A DNA stretch of 59,717 nucleotides from Candidatus Blautia intestinavium (lineage in GTDB: Bacteria > Bacillota > Clostridia > Lachnospirales > Lachnospiraceae), in the NCBI GenBank assembly GCA_019113745.1, contig DXGV01000040.1:1-59717 (forward strand), read 5' to 3'. Each line of letters starts with the position of its first letter. Position 1 is the stretch's first letter. A model generated the notes under the pieces. That model was not told the DNA's origin, did not search any database, and was given only the letters and a program-made list of their open reading frames with translations. Below are positions 1-8,766 of the stretch, one piece after another. The position numbers and the translations under genes are program-made.

Positions 1-288
1 CACAGGAAGAACAGAATAAACAGACACACAGGAAATAAAGATACACAAAATCACCCAAACACTGTGAATTAAATTTCCCGGCACAGGCAGACGGCAGAAG
101 CGGCTGAAAGGGATGATATGAGAAACGTGAAAGAAATGTAAACTGCCTTACCGTCCCCGGAGAGAAGCTTTTGCGAGAACTGACGTGCCAAAATCCACAA
201 CACACAACACACACAAATCCTGCAGAAGACGTATCGGCATCGGCAGGACACGAAACTTTATTAAAAAAAATTATACGGCAAAATCTGG

Positions 289-326
289 CAGCAGGACAGA
301 AAACGGCATTCTGTCCTGCTGTTTTT
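289..326 (+). terminator. Intrinsic terminator of a gene left of the window
   Basis: CAGCAGGACAGA (289-300) and TCTGTCCTGCTG (310-321) form a perfect 12-bp stem with a 9-nt loop, followed by five T. It probably ends a plus-strand transcript that enters from outside the window. I see no convincing gene in 1-416; the short open frames there have no ribosome site and a low-complexity, AC-rich composition. Confidence 0.8.
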
Positions 327-336
327 AGAATAATGC

Positions 337-365
337 TGTTAAAAACCGGATTTCCCGTGTATAAT
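337..365 (+). promoter_or_regulatory. Possible sigma-A promoter of the metallo-hydrolase gene
   Basis: A perfect -10 TATAAT lies at 360-365, about 50 bases before the start codon. The -35 position (337-342, TGTTAA) is a poor match, so the call rests on the -10 and on its place just after the upstream terminator. Confidence 0.4.
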
Positions 366-416
366 AATTATAAAATCAAATTCTTCTGAAAATGTTCAGA
401 TAAAGGGGGCCGGCAT

Positions 417-2033
417 ATGAAAATTACATTTATTGGGGCAACACATGAAGTAACCGGAAGCTGCTATTATCTGGAGGCGGCAGGAAAGAAATTTCTTGTA
501 GACTGCGGCATGCAGCAGGGGCCGGACTATTACGAAAACAAGCCGATTCCGGTAAATCCTGGGGAACTTGATTTCGTTCTTCTGACCCATGCGCATATGG
601 ATCATTCCGGTAATCTTCCTGCAATTTACGCACAGGGATTTCAGGGTCCGGTTTACGCCACCGAGGCGACCTGCCACCTGTGCGACATTATGCTTCGGGA
701 CAGTGCCCACATTCAGATGTTTGAGGCGGAATGGCGGAACAGGAAAGCAAGACGGCAGGGGAAACCCGAATTTGTCCCGGCCTACACCATGGAGGACGCT
801 ATGGGGGTTATCCGCAACTTTGTGTCCTGTCCTTATGAAAAGCCTGTAGCACTGGGAGAGGGGATTTCTGTACGCTTTGTGGACGCAGGCCATCTCCTGG
901 GCTCCGCCAGCATTGAGCTTACGCTGAAAGAGGGAACGGAAGAAAAGAAAATTGTATTTTCCGGAGATATCGGAAATACTAATCAGCCCCTGATCAAAGA
1001 TCCTACCTATCTTCACCACGCAGATTATGTGGTAATGGAATCTACTTACGGAGACAGAAGCCACGGCGAACGTCCGGACTATGTGTCCTGTCTCAGTGAA
1101 ATTATCCAGAGGACTTTTGACAGAGGCGGGAATGTGGTGATTCCTTCTTTTGCCGTAGGCCGCACGCAGGAGATGCTTTATTTTATCCGTCAGATCAAAG
1201 AGGAGAACCGGGTAACTGGACATGGAAATTTTAAAGTTTATGTGGACAGTCCGCTGGCTAATGAAGCTACCACGATTTTTCGGGAACACATGTATGACTG
1301 CTTTGACGAGGAGGCGGTAAGCCTGATACAGAGAGGCGTTAATCCTTTAAGCTTTCCGGGCCTTCGTACCTCTGTGACAAGCGATGATTCCAGGGCGATC
1401 AATAATGACGAGGACTGCAAAGTAATTATTTCCGCAAGCGGAATGTGCGACGCAGGAAGGATCAAACATCATCTGAAGCATAATCTCTGGGACAGAAAGA
1501 ATACGATCCTGTTTGTAGGCTACCAGGCCATAGGAACCCTGGGAAGAAATCTTCTGGAGGGAGCCACGGAGGTAAAAATTTTCGGAGAGGAAATCCATGT
1601 GGCGGCGGAAATATGCCAGATGCAGGGAATCAGCGGCCATGCGGACGTAAACGGTCTTCTGGACTGGATCGGAGCTTTTGAAGAAAAACCCCGGAAGGTG
1701 TTTGTCACTCACGGCGACGACGAGGTGACAGAAATATTTGCCCGCAGGCTGCGGGAAGAAAAGGGGATAGACGCCGCCGCTCCTTTCAGCGGAACGGAGT
1801 ACGATCTGGCGGCCGGAACATATATCCGCGAAGAGCAGGGAATACGGATGCAGAAAGCGTCGGCTTCGCCCAAGGCAGGCAGAGCGGCAAGAGCCTTTGA
1901 AAAGCTGGTGGCTATGGGACAGCGGCTGATGTCCGTAATACGGAAGAACGAGGGATGCCCGAATAAAGATCTGGAAAGATTTTCAAGAGAGATCCAGTCC
2001 CTCTGCGATAAATGGGACAGAACGGATATATAG
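417..2033 (+). CDS. MBL-fold beta-CASP hydrolase with RNA-specificity domain
   Basis: A 538-residue metallo-beta-lactamase-fold protein of the beta-CASP group, which normally cleaves RNA. The zinc motif HAHMDH is at residues 58-63, with further metal-ligand candidates at GHLLGSAS and SGDIG. A beta-CASP insert fills roughly residues 200-350, and the C-terminal RMMBL-like part holds SGHAD (about 408) and VTHGDD (about 430). The length fits the cytosolic family usually annotated as MBL-fold RNA-specificity-domain hydrolases, related to RNase J and CPSF73. The ATG follows a GGGGGCC purine run and the gene is alone between terminators. Substrate (mRNA, rRNA or tRNA) cannot be told from sequence. 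It is not RNase J itself, which differs in domain order. Confidence 0.85.
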   Translation: MKITFIGATHEVTGSCYYLEAAGKKFLVDCGMQQGPDYYENKPIPVNPGELDFVLLTHAHMDHSGNLPAIYAQGFQGPVYATEATCHLCDIMLRDSAHIQMFEAEWRNRKARRQGKPEFVPAYTMEDAMGVIRNFVSCPYEKPVALGEGISVRFVDAGHLLGSASIELTLKEGTEEKKIVFSGDIGNTNQPLIKDPTYLHHADYVVMESTYGDRSHGERPDYVSCLSEIIQRTFDRGGNVVIPSFAVGRTQEMLYFIRQIKEENRVTGHGNFKVYVDSPLANEATTIFREHMYDCFDEEAVSLIQRGVNPLSFPGLRTSVTSDDSRAINNDEDCKVIISASGMCDAGRIKHHLKHNLWDRKNTILFVGYQAIGTLGRNLLEGATEVKIFGEEIHVAAEICQMQGISGHADVNGLLDWIGAFEEKPRKVFVTHGDDEVTEIFARRLREEKGIDAAAPFSGTEYDLAAGTYIREEQGIRMQKASASPKAGRAARAFEKLVAMGQRLMSVIRKNEGCPNKDLERFSREIQSLCDKWDRTDI

Positions 2034-2053
2034 AAAAAAGCAGGATATTAACA

Positions 2054-2084
2054 GGGCCGGGAGATTTTACTCCCGGCCCGCATT
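2054..2084. terminator. Terminator hairpin between convergent genes
   Basis: GGGCCGGGAG (2054-2063) pairs perfectly with CTCCCGGCCC (2070-2079) across a 6-base loop. It lies between the plus-strand metallo-hydrolase and the minus-strand KamA-like gene, so it can serve both. The T tract (GCATTTT) is short. Confidence 0.7.
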
Positions 2085-2119
2085 TTAAAGCATCGGAAAA
2101 CTGCCGGAGGGAATATACC

Positions 2120-3205
2120 TCAGAACAGCCAGCACTGTCCCGGTTCCAGTTCAAGAGTCAGGATTCTGGCGGCGTCGGCAGGATCTTTCGCCTGATTAAA
2201 TTTGAAAAGCATTTTTCCATCAGGAAGCTGTCCGAGGATTTCAATCTTTCCCCGGGGCGTAGACATACAGTAACGGATACATTTTCCCTGTCCGTTCTGC
2301 ATATTTTTTGCCTCGTCTACAATGCGGACGCCTTTTTCCAGAGGAACCTGGAACTGATTTTTGACTCCGCGTACCGGGCGGCACTGGAAAATATAATAGG
2401 GGACGATCCCCGCGGCAGTGAGCTTTCTCAGAAGAAGCCCAAGTACTTCCGGATCGTCGTTTACTCCTTTAAGAAGTACAGTCTGATTTTTGACCACAAT
2501 ACCCATTTTCAGGAAAAGGCGGATTACTTCTCTGGCCTTGGGGGTGAGCTCTCTGGGGTGATTAAACTGGGTGACAATATAGAGCTGCTTCCTGTCCGCG
2601 AATTCCCGGAACATATCCTGAAGCTCGGTATCCTTAAGAATCCTGTCCGGGAATACCACCGGGACTCTGGTGCCGAAACGGACCAGATCCAGGTGTTCCA
2701 TAGAAGTCAGTTCTTCCAGATACCTGCGTATCATTTTGTCCGGCATCATAAGAGAGTCCCCGCCTGACACCAGTACGTTGGTAAGCTCTTTATGCTCCCG
2801 GATATACTGCATCATATTCTCGAAATTTTTTGCGGTTTCCTTATCGTCAATTCCTACCAGCCTTTTCCGGAAACAGTGCCTGCAGTACATTGCGCAGCAA
2901 TTCGTAGAAAGAACAAGAGCTGTCTGGGTATACTTGTGCTGCAGCCCTGTCTGCACCGTATTGTCCGCCTCCCCGCTGGTATCAAAATCTCCGGACAGAT
3001 CTGTTTCTGTAAGAGAAGGGATACACATACGGCGGATGGGATCGTTGGGATCATCTTTATTAATCAGGGAGAGGTAGTATTCGGGAACAGACATTGGAAA
3101 ATGTTCCAGAATCACCTGCATTTGTTTTTCTTCCTCATCCGACAGACCGAGATAATCTCTGACGTCGGATGCCGTTGTATAGAATTTTTCTGTTGTCCAG
3201 CTCAT
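2120..3205 (-). CDS. KamA-family radical SAM aminomutase-like protein
   Basis: A 361-residue member of the lysine 2,3-aminomutase (KamA/EpmB) family. The [4Fe-4S]-SAM motif CxxxCxxC is C104, C108, C111 (CAMYCRHC), and VSGGD (about 146-150) is the GGE-like SAM site. Family enzymes move an amino group using PLP. Here the PLP-lysine region, PGGGGK in true KamA, reads STPRGK near residue 315: the lysine remains but the glycine run is lost. It is shorter than KamA (about 416) and near EpmB (about 342), but no efp or epmA lies nearby. A possible -10 AGTATA (complement) sits at 3253-3258. The true substrate is unknown; lysine aminomutase activity should not be assumed. Confidence 0.8.
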   Translation of the reverse strand: MSWTTEKFYTTASDVRDYLGLSDEEEKQMQVILEHFPMSVPEYYLSLINKDDPNDPIRRMCIPSLTETDLSGDFDTSGEADNTVQTGLQHKYTQTALVLSTNCCAMYCRHCFRKRLVGIDDKETAKNFENMMQYIREHKELTNVLVSGGDSLMMPDKMIRRYLEELTSMEHLDLVRFGTRVPVVFPDRILKDTELQDMFREFADRKQLYIVTQFNHPRELTPKAREVIRLFLKMGIVVKNQTVLLKGVNDDPEVLGLLLRKLTAAGIVPYYIFQCRPVRGVKNQFQVPLEKGVRIVDEAKNMQNGQGKCIRYCMSTPRGKIEILGQLPDGKMLFKFNQAKDPADAARILTLELEPGQCWLF

Positions 3206-3361
3206 GGAATCCTCCTTTCTGATTTTCTGACACTTTATCTCTTTTTAGCTTTAGTATACTACAATTTTCGCTGTTTGAACAGAAGCTTTTTTTCCTTCAT
3301 CGGGAATTAAATATCTTTTAGATAAAAGCAGAAGAAAAAGAGGGGAATCTGTGAGTTTATA

Positions 3362-3604
3362 TCAGGAAAGAGCCTCTTTTAAAGCCTTTGACAACTGGTC
3401 GGGGCAGGATGTGGGACGGCGGCCGCAGCGGATTCCCTCCAGACGGCTGATCGCCTCGTTTACGTCCATTCCCTCTACCAGACGGGCTACTCCCTGAGTG
3501 TTTCCGGAACATCCGCCGTCAAATCTTACGTTGCGTACCTTGTTTTCGCTGTCTATCTCAAAGTCAATAGCCCTTGAGCATACGCCGCTTGTTTTGTATG
3601 TCAT
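3362..3604 (-). CDS. TSCPD domain protein (TIGR03905 type)
   Basis: About 80 residues. I chose the ATG at 3604 because AAGGAGG stands a few bases upstream; the longer open frame to 3685 lacks such a site. The product has the cysteine pattern of the small TSCPD family: GVCS, GGCSGN, RCGRRPTSCPDQLS. The same domain sits at the C-terminus of some class II ribonucleotide reductases, where it may bind metal, but stand-alone copies have no proven function. It is a single gene divergent from mtnN. Confidence 0.8.
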   Translation of the reverse strand: MTYKTSGVCSRAIDFEIDSENKVRNVRFDGGCSGNTQGVARLVEGMDVNEAISRLEGIRCGRRPTSCPDQLSKALKEALS

Positions 3605-3706
3605 TTTATCTTCCTCCTTAATAAGTAGATCTGCGGCTGTTTTCTGAAAGAAAAACGCCGCTTTTCTGATTTCAACATAAGTCATTATAGCAGAAGTGAA
3701 AAAAAG

Positions 3707-3736
3707 TTTCCATATAAACTGAAACTTTGATATAAT
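3707..3736 (+). promoter_or_regulatory. Sigma-A promoter of mtnN
   Basis: TTTCCA (3707-3712), an 18-base spacer and a perfect TATAAT (3731-3736). The expected start near 3743 leaves a leader of about 145 bases before mtnN. Confidence 0.6.
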
Positions 3737-3742
3737 GAAGTA

Positions 3743-3886
3743 TAGCCGTCCGGCCTTATGGCTGAACAGTTACAATAAAGCCGTGTACGGCAATCAGCCG
3801 GGCGTACCGGTACGACGAAAAAGAGACGAACAGCGATATCACAGAAAACGATATCCGGCGAAAGCCGGGAGACAGGAGAAGAAAAT
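3743..3886 (+). promoter_or_regulatory. Structured 5' leader of mtnN
   Basis: This leader holds several potential hairpins: AGCC/GGCT around 3745-3765, the 12-base palindrome CGTACCGGTACG (3803-3814), repeated GATATC, and a very stable CCGGC-GAAA-GCCGG hairpin with a GNRA loop (3855-3868), ending just before the SD AGGAG. I recognise no known SAM or SAH riboswitch consensus. A new cis-acting RNA is possible, as is a leader that merely sets translation. Confidence 0.4.
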
Positions 3887-4591
3887 ATGAGATGTATAGG
3901 CATTATAGGCGCAATGGATGACGAAGTTGCGGAATTAAAAGAATATATGCAGGATGTGAAGGTTACTACAATGGCGTCCATGGATTTCTATGAGGGAATC
4001 CTGGAGGATCACAGAGCGGTAGTGGTGCGGTCCGGTATTGGAAAAGTCAACGCCGCCATATGTACCCAGATCCTTATAGATAAATTTCAGGCGGAAGTTG
4101 TGATCAATACAGGTATTGCCGGAAGCCTTAATAATGAAATCAATATCGGCGATATTGTTGTTTCCACAGATCTGGTACAGCATGATATGAACGCCCTGGC
4201 ATTCGGATATCCCAGAGGACAGATCCCGCAGATGGATAAGTTTTCCTTCCAGAGCGACGAGGTGCTTCGGAAGCTGGCTGTCCGCGCCTGTCGGGAAGTC
4301 AATCCGGAAATAGAAGTCTTTGAGGGAAGAATCGCCTCCGGAGATCAGTTCGTGGCGGATCAGGATGTGAAGGACTTCATCGTAAAAGAATTCGGGGCTT
4401 ACGCAGTGGAAATGGAGGGAGGCGCCATCGCTCAGACGGCTGTTCTGAATCATGTGCCGTTTCTTGTTATCCGGGCCATTTCAGACAAAGCGGATGGAAG
4501 CGCTCATGTAGATTATCCCGCCTTTGAAAAAATGGCTATCAGCCACAGCGTAAAACTGACGAGGAAAATCGTAGGAGAGATCCAGGGCTGA
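3887..4591 (+). CDS. mtnN: 5'-methylthioadenosine/S-adenosylhomocysteine nucleosidase
   Basis: A 234-residue MTA/SAH nucleosidase, typical family length. It removes adenine from MTA, SAH and 5'-deoxyadenosine, clearing by-products of methylation, polyamine synthesis and radical SAM enzymes. The N-terminus IGIIGAMDDEV carries the catalytic acidic residue region, VEMEGGAIAQ (about 170-180) is the ribose-binding Met-Glu motif, and RAISDKAD (about 195-203) holds the catalytic aspartate. It acts in the cytosol. A SAM methyltransferase lies two genes downstream, which fits a supply/clearance link, though co-transcription is not certain. Confidence 0.93.
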   Translation: MRCIGIIGAMDDEVAELKEYMQDVKVTTMASMDFYEGILEDHRAVVVRSGIGKVNAAICTQILIDKFQAEVVINTGIAGSLNNEINIGDIVVSTDLVQHDMNALAFGYPRGQIPQMDKFSFQSDEVLRKLAVRACREVNPEIEVFEGRIASGDQFVADQDVKDFIVKEFGAYAVEMEGGAIAQTAVLNHVPFLVIRAISDKADGSAHVDYPAFEKMAISHSVKLTRKIVGEIQG

Positions 4592-4666
4592 CAAAAGGGC
4601 ACGCACATCAGGACCGGGACCGCATATGCTAAAACAGAGGATTGTAAAGAATGCGGGAGACAGTCT

Positions 4667-5035
4667 ATGTATGATAAGCATAAATTTTTTCCGTTTTATA
4701 CGTCTATAGGAGATCAGGTGCTTTTATCGGGAGAAAACATGCAGGAAAGAGAATTCGCCCTGATGAAGTCCTATTTTCCGGAAACGGCGAGGAAGATCCA
4801 GGAAAAGGTAGAGGAGGAATGCGAGCTTCTTGATTACGAGGGAAGCAGGATCTACGACGAATATCCCGACCGGCTCATGATGCGCGTTCTTGGAGACGGG
4901 ATTTTTCACCGTATGCAGAAAGAGGCGGCCGCGCGGGAGATTCCTTCCGGATTTCTGGAGGATCTGGTCCAGGTGCTTTTGTACCAGGAAATCTTAAGAA
5001 GGCGGTGCAGGCGGAAAAGATGCACAGGATACTGA
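4667..5035 (+). CDS. Small conserved protein of unknown function
   Basis: A 122-residue protein I cannot assign. It begins MYDKHKFFPF, has a charged helical middle (residues 25-60), and ends in a strongly basic, cysteine-containing tail RRRCRRKRCTGY, a style I have seen on small Lachnospiraceae proteins. There is no signal peptide or membrane helix. It lies between mtnN (75 bases) and the methyltransferase (46 bases), all on the plus strand, so it may be co-transcribed. A second frame is also open across the last 60 bases, but I see no need for a frameshift. A DNA- or RNA-binding tail is only a guess. Confidence 0.6.
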   Translation: MYDKHKFFPFYTSIGDQVLLSGENMQEREFALMKSYFPETARKIQEKVEEECELLDYEGSRIYDEYPDRLMMRVLGDGIFHRMQKEAAAREIPSGFLEDLVQVLLYQEILRRRCRRKRCTGY

Positions 5036-5081
5036 AGGAACAGAAAGTCCTTCTGTAACGGGAGAAAGAAAGTATATTTAT

Positions 5082-6254
5082 ATGATGATAAAAACAGTTG
5101 AAGAATTTTTAGAGGAATTTATCAGTGAAGATCTGGTTCTTGCCGTCTTAAGCGGATGCCGGAAAAAAGACCTTCCTTCCAGAGTCCGCATACGTCCGGT
5201 GGAGCTGAAGGGGAAAATTTTTTACCAGGCTTCCGAAACCCGGGGTACAAAGGCGATACACACCAATTACGGCAGGGATAAGCTTCTGGAATATATGAAC
5301 CAGTGCCTGAAAGACGGATATTCCCAGCTTCAGATCCAGGGACGCCGGATGGATGGAAGTCTTCTGGTCAGCAAAAAAGGAAAACATACCATAAAAGTGA
5401 AACCCCATCCGGAAAAAAAGGCTGTAAAGATCCTGTCCCACAACCGGGTGAAAAGATACATCCTGCCTGAAGGCAGGCCGGTTCCTTTTCTGATAGATCT
5501 GGGCGTGATGAACCCGGAGGGAAAAATTCACGCAGCCTCTTTTGACAAATATAAACAGATCAATCGTTTCCTGGAATTTATTGAAGATATTCTTCCGAAG
5601 CTTTCCAGGGAACGGGAGATCACAATCGTGGACTTCGGATGCGGGAAGTCTTATCTTACCTTTGCCATGTATTACTTCCTGCGGGAATTAAGGGGATATG
5701 ACGTAAATATCATCGGTCTGGATCTGAAAGCCGATGTGATTGAAAACTGCAGCCGTCTGGCGGCGGCTTATGGCTATGAGAAACTTCATTTTTGCCAGGG
5801 GGATATTGCGGGATTTGAAGGACTTGAGAAGGTGGACATGGTAGTTACGCTCCATGCCTGCGATAAAGCTACGGATTACGCTCTTGCCAAAGCTGTCCAA
5901 TGGGACGCTCAGGTGATCCTTTCGGTTCCCTGCTGTCAGCATGAGCTGAATGGAATGATAGAGAACGGGCTTTTGTCTCCTGTTCTGAAATATGGAATAC
6001 TGAAGGAAAGGATGTCCGCCCTTCTTACAGACGGAATCCGCGCCAACCTTCTGGAATCAAAAGGCTATTCTGTACAGATCCTGGAATTTATCGATATGGA
6101 ACACACTCCGAAAAACCTTTTGATCCGGGCGGTAAAAACGGGAAAAGAGAAGCCTGTAAAGAAACTGGAAGAGATGACAGAAGCGCTTCATGCAAAGCTT
6201 ACTCTGGAAAAGCTCCTTTATCCCCAGGGAATGCCTGCAGAGAAGGAGGTATAA
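5082..6254 (+). CDS. Class I SAM-dependent methyltransferase (Methyltransf_32-like)
   Basis: A 390-residue cytosolic methyltransferase. The first 150 residues form an unknown N-terminal domain that includes HTNYGRDKLLEY. The Rossmann fold follows with motif I VDFGCGKSYLTF (about 185-196), the acidic strand end GLDLKAD, VVTLHACDKATDYAL and the family hallmark SVPCCQHEL (about 280-288). This pattern matches the PF13679 group, whose members include RNA- and protein-modifying enzymes. The substrate is unknown. ATGATG allows a start at 5082 or 5085. It ends six bases before the next gene, so the two are likely one operon. Confidence 0.8.
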   Translation: MMIKTVEEFLEEFISEDLVLAVLSGCRKKDLPSRVRIRPVELKGKIFYQASETRGTKAIHTNYGRDKLLEYMNQCLKDGYSQLQIQGRRMDGSLLVSKKGKHTIKVKPHPEKKAVKILSHNRVKRYILPEGRPVPFLIDLGVMNPEGKIHAASFDKYKQINRFLEFIEDILPKLSREREITIVDFGCGKSYLTFAMYYFLRELRGYDVNIIGLDLKADVIENCSRLAAAYGYEKLHFCQGDIAGFEGLEKVDMVVTLHACDKATDYALAKAVQWDAQVILSVPCCQHELNGMIENGLLSPVLKYGILKERMSALLTDGIRANLLESKGYSVQILEFIDMEHTPKNLLIRAVKTGKEKPVKKLEEMTEALHAKLTLEKLLYPQGMPAEKEV

Positions 6255-6260
6255 AATACC

Positions 6261-8708
6261 ATGAAAAGATTTCTCGGCAGGCTGGCGGTACTCCTGCTGG
6301 TATTTGTTCTGGGGGTGGCGGGAACCGCCTTTCTGATGAATAATGAAACTACGGACGACAGGTCGGATATGAACAATCCCGTGCTTCCGGAAGTTATGGT
6401 GGATTTTGGAGGAACCCTGTCCAATCTGATGCACGGGTACAGGCAGCCCATGCAGGCGGACTTTGTAAGAGACTGTATCACGCCTCTGGACACCGCGAAG
6501 ACACTCTCTCTTGTGATCGATCCTCATGAGTCGGAAGTAGAAAGCATGTCTTATGAGATCAGAAGCTCAGACGGGACAAAAGTCATTGAAAACCAGAGGA
6601 TCAGCAGTCTGGAATCCGGGGAGGACTATCTGAGGGCCTCGGTGCAGATTGATTCTGGTCTTCTGATGAATCAGGAATATTCTATGCAGATTACACTGGA
6701 TACAGACAGAGGAGAGACGTATTACTATACCAGGGTCGTGTCCAGATCTTCCACTTATACGGAAGAGTACGTGAAGTTTGTAAAAGATTTTGCCCAGATG
6801 TGCATGAACAAAACTTCTGCCGATCAGCTTGCGGCGTATCTGGAATCCCAGGCATCCGGTTCAGAGGATTTCTCGGAAATTTCCATTACTTCGCCTCTGT
6901 CGGATATAAGCTGGGGCAATCTGAACCCGCAGATATCCAGAGAGGGAGTGCCGGTGATCAAGGAGATTAACGAGACAACGGCCAGTATATCGATGGAGTA
7001 TGAGATTTCAGCCGTAAATGAAAACGGAGGAGTGGAATTTTATAACGTATCGGATTTCTACCGGATGAGATACACGGAGGAGAGGATCATGCTGCTGGAT
7101 TTTGAAAGATCTGCAGGCCAGATCTTTAACCCGAATCTTCCCGTGATCAGTGACAGCGGGCTGCTTCTGGGCATCCGCGACAGAGACGTGGACTATATGA
7201 CAAATGAGGAAGCCGCTGTAGTGGCCTTTGTACAGGAAGGCGAGCTCTGGACTTACGCGCCGGAAAACGGCAAATTCGTAAATGTGTTCAGTTTCCGCAA
7301 AACGGAAGACAGGGACGCCCGAGACGCCAGTCTGGAACATGGGATCAAACTGCTCCAGGTAGGCGATGACGGCGACGTGGATTTTATGGTATACGGCTAT
7401 ATGAGCCGGGGCGCGCACGAGGGCATCTGCGGCGTGGGGATTTATCATTATAATGACGATCAGAACATGATCGAGGAAGAGGTGTTTATTCCCAGTACGG
7501 AATCTTATGAATTCCTGAACTCGGATCTTGGAACTCTGTCTTATGTGAATAAGAATAAGCAGCTTTTTCTTTTAATGTCCCAGAAACTGTATCAGATCAA
7601 CATTGCAGAAGGCGATTACCAGATCCTGGCGGAAGGGATCGGCAATAAAGATTTTTCCGTGTCGGAAACAAGCTCCCATGCGGCCTGGAGGATTTCCGAG
7701 GGAGAAAACACAGGGCAGATCCGGTTTATTGATTTTGAAACTCTGGAATCCCGGATGATCCGGCCGGAAGAGTCCCAGGAACTGCGTGTTCTGGGATTTA
7801 TGAATGAAGACCTGATCTACGGCGTCCTGAAAAGCGAGGATATTCTTACAGATGCCAACGGTCATGTGACAGAAGGGCTGACCGCTCTCAGGATCGAGGA
7901 TTTTGACGGCAATCTGAAAAAGGAATACCAGAAGGAAGGACAGTATATCATTAACGTGACTATAAGCGGAACCCTTATGCAGTTCGATCTTGCGGCCAAA
8001 GGCGACGGCGGATATACGGTAAGAAATAGCGACAATATCATGAATAACAGCAGCGCGGCGGAAAATCTTGTGACTGTGGAACAGACAAGCTCCGACAGGC
8101 AGGGTACGATGGTGCGTCTTGCTTTTGATGAGAAGCCGGGAACAGACGAGCCGCTGATCTTAAGGGCAAAGATCCGGAGCGGAAGTTCCAGCGTGGTGGA
8201 GCTGGATATTGAGCCTCCGGAAGAAGAGATATATTATGTATATGGAAAAGGAGAGCTGGACAGCACCTGGTCCGATCCGGCGGACGCCGTTATCCGGGCG
8301 GACGAGCAGACCGGAGTCGTTCTGAACCGCGCCCAGCAGTATGTGTGGGAGAGAGGAAATATGAAGACCCGGCTCACATTAAATACTTCGGATATCCCGG
8401 AAATCATCCGGACTGGCTCCTGGGACAAAGCGGTTCTTCAGGAAGGGCTGGGCGATTCCGGAACAGTCATAGATCTGTCAGGCTGCAGTCTGGAAAATGT
8501 TTTGTATGAGATCAGCGCTCAGAGAGCGGTCATTGCGAAAACAGGAGATAATTCCAGCGTGGTGATCGTGGGGTACGATGAATATAATACCTATCTTCTG
8601 GACCCGGCTACAGGAGAAGTGAAGCCTTACGGTATGAACGACAGCACCGCGCTGTTCCAGAAGGCGGGAAATATCTTCATCTCCTATCTGGAGTCGGCGT
8701 CTTATTAG
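6261..8708 (+). CDS. Large membrane-anchored extracytoplasmic protein, unknown function
   Basis: 815 residues. Residues 7-27 are a hydrophobic segment after MKRFLGR, either an uncleaved anchor or a signal peptide; the rest is hydrophilic and should lie outside the membrane. The middle (about 290-620) has regularly spaced strand-rich stretches such as GELWTYAPENGKFVNVF, QKLYQINIAEG and DLIYGVL. These suggest a beta-propeller-like fold, but I see no named repeat. No catalytic motif and no LPxTG sorting signal are visible. It follows the methyltransferase by six bases and precedes galK by 58. I do not recognise the family beyond similar large proteins in Lachnospiraceae. Confidence 0.65.
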   Translation: MKRFLGRLAVLLLVFVLGVAGTAFLMNNETTDDRSDMNNPVLPEVMVDFGGTLSNLMHGYRQPMQADFVRDCITPLDTAKTLSLVIDPHESEVESMSYEIRSSDGTKVIENQRISSLESGEDYLRASVQIDSGLLMNQEYSMQITLDTDRGETYYYTRVVSRSSTYTEEYVKFVKDFAQMCMNKTSADQLAAYLESQASGSEDFSEISITSPLSDISWGNLNPQISREGVPVIKEINETTASISMEYEISAVNENGGVEFYNVSDFYRMRYTEERIMLLDFERSAGQIFNPNLPVISDSGLLLGIRDRDVDYMTNEEAAVVAFVQEGELWTYAPENGKFVNVFSFRKTEDRDARDASLEHGIKLLQVGDDGDVDFMVYGYMSRGAHEGICGVGIYHYNDDQNMIEEEVFIPSTESYEFLNSDLGTLSYVNKNKQLFLLMSQKLYQINIAEGDYQILAEGIGNKDFSVSETSSHAAWRISEGENTGQIRFIDFETLESRMIRPEESQELRVLGFMNEDLIYGVLKSEDILTDANGHVTEGLTALRIEDFDGNLKKEYQKEGQYIINVTISGTLMQFDLAAKGDGGYTVRNSDNIMNNSSAAENLVTVEQTSSDRQGTMVRLAFDEKPGTDEPLILRAKIRSGSSSVVELDIEPPEEEIYYVYGKGELDSTWSDPADAVIRADEQTGVVLNRAQQYVWERGNMKTRLTLNTSDIPEIIRTGSWDKAVLQEGLGDSGTVIDLSGCSLENVLYEISAQRAVIAKTGDNSSVVIVGYDEYNTYLLDPATGEVKPYGMNDSTALFQKAGNIFISYLESASY

Positions 8709-8766
8709 AATAGAAATACCTGTTCAGGGATACCTGAAAGATATAAAAAGAAAAGGAGGAAGCATC

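Noticed and set aside
69..389. Open frames on both strands at the left edge
   Set aside because: They lack ribosome sites, overlap each other and the terminator at 289-326, and their products are low-complexity. I treat the region as intergenic.
396..1289. Long minus-strand open frame opposite the metallo-hydrolase gene
   Set aside because: It is the shadow of a clear enzyme gene; its product has no family features. The same applies to the long minus-strand frames opposite galK, asnS, the SbcC-like gene, glgCD, PTS EIICB and the ICE genes.
3743..3886. SAM or SAH riboswitch
   Set aside because: No recognisable conserved core of the known classes; kept as an unassigned structured leader.
4985..5057. 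Possible frameshift at the end of the small protein gene
   Set aside because: A second frame is open and gives a plausible helix, but the annotated basic Cys tail resembles related small proteins, so no frameshift is needed.
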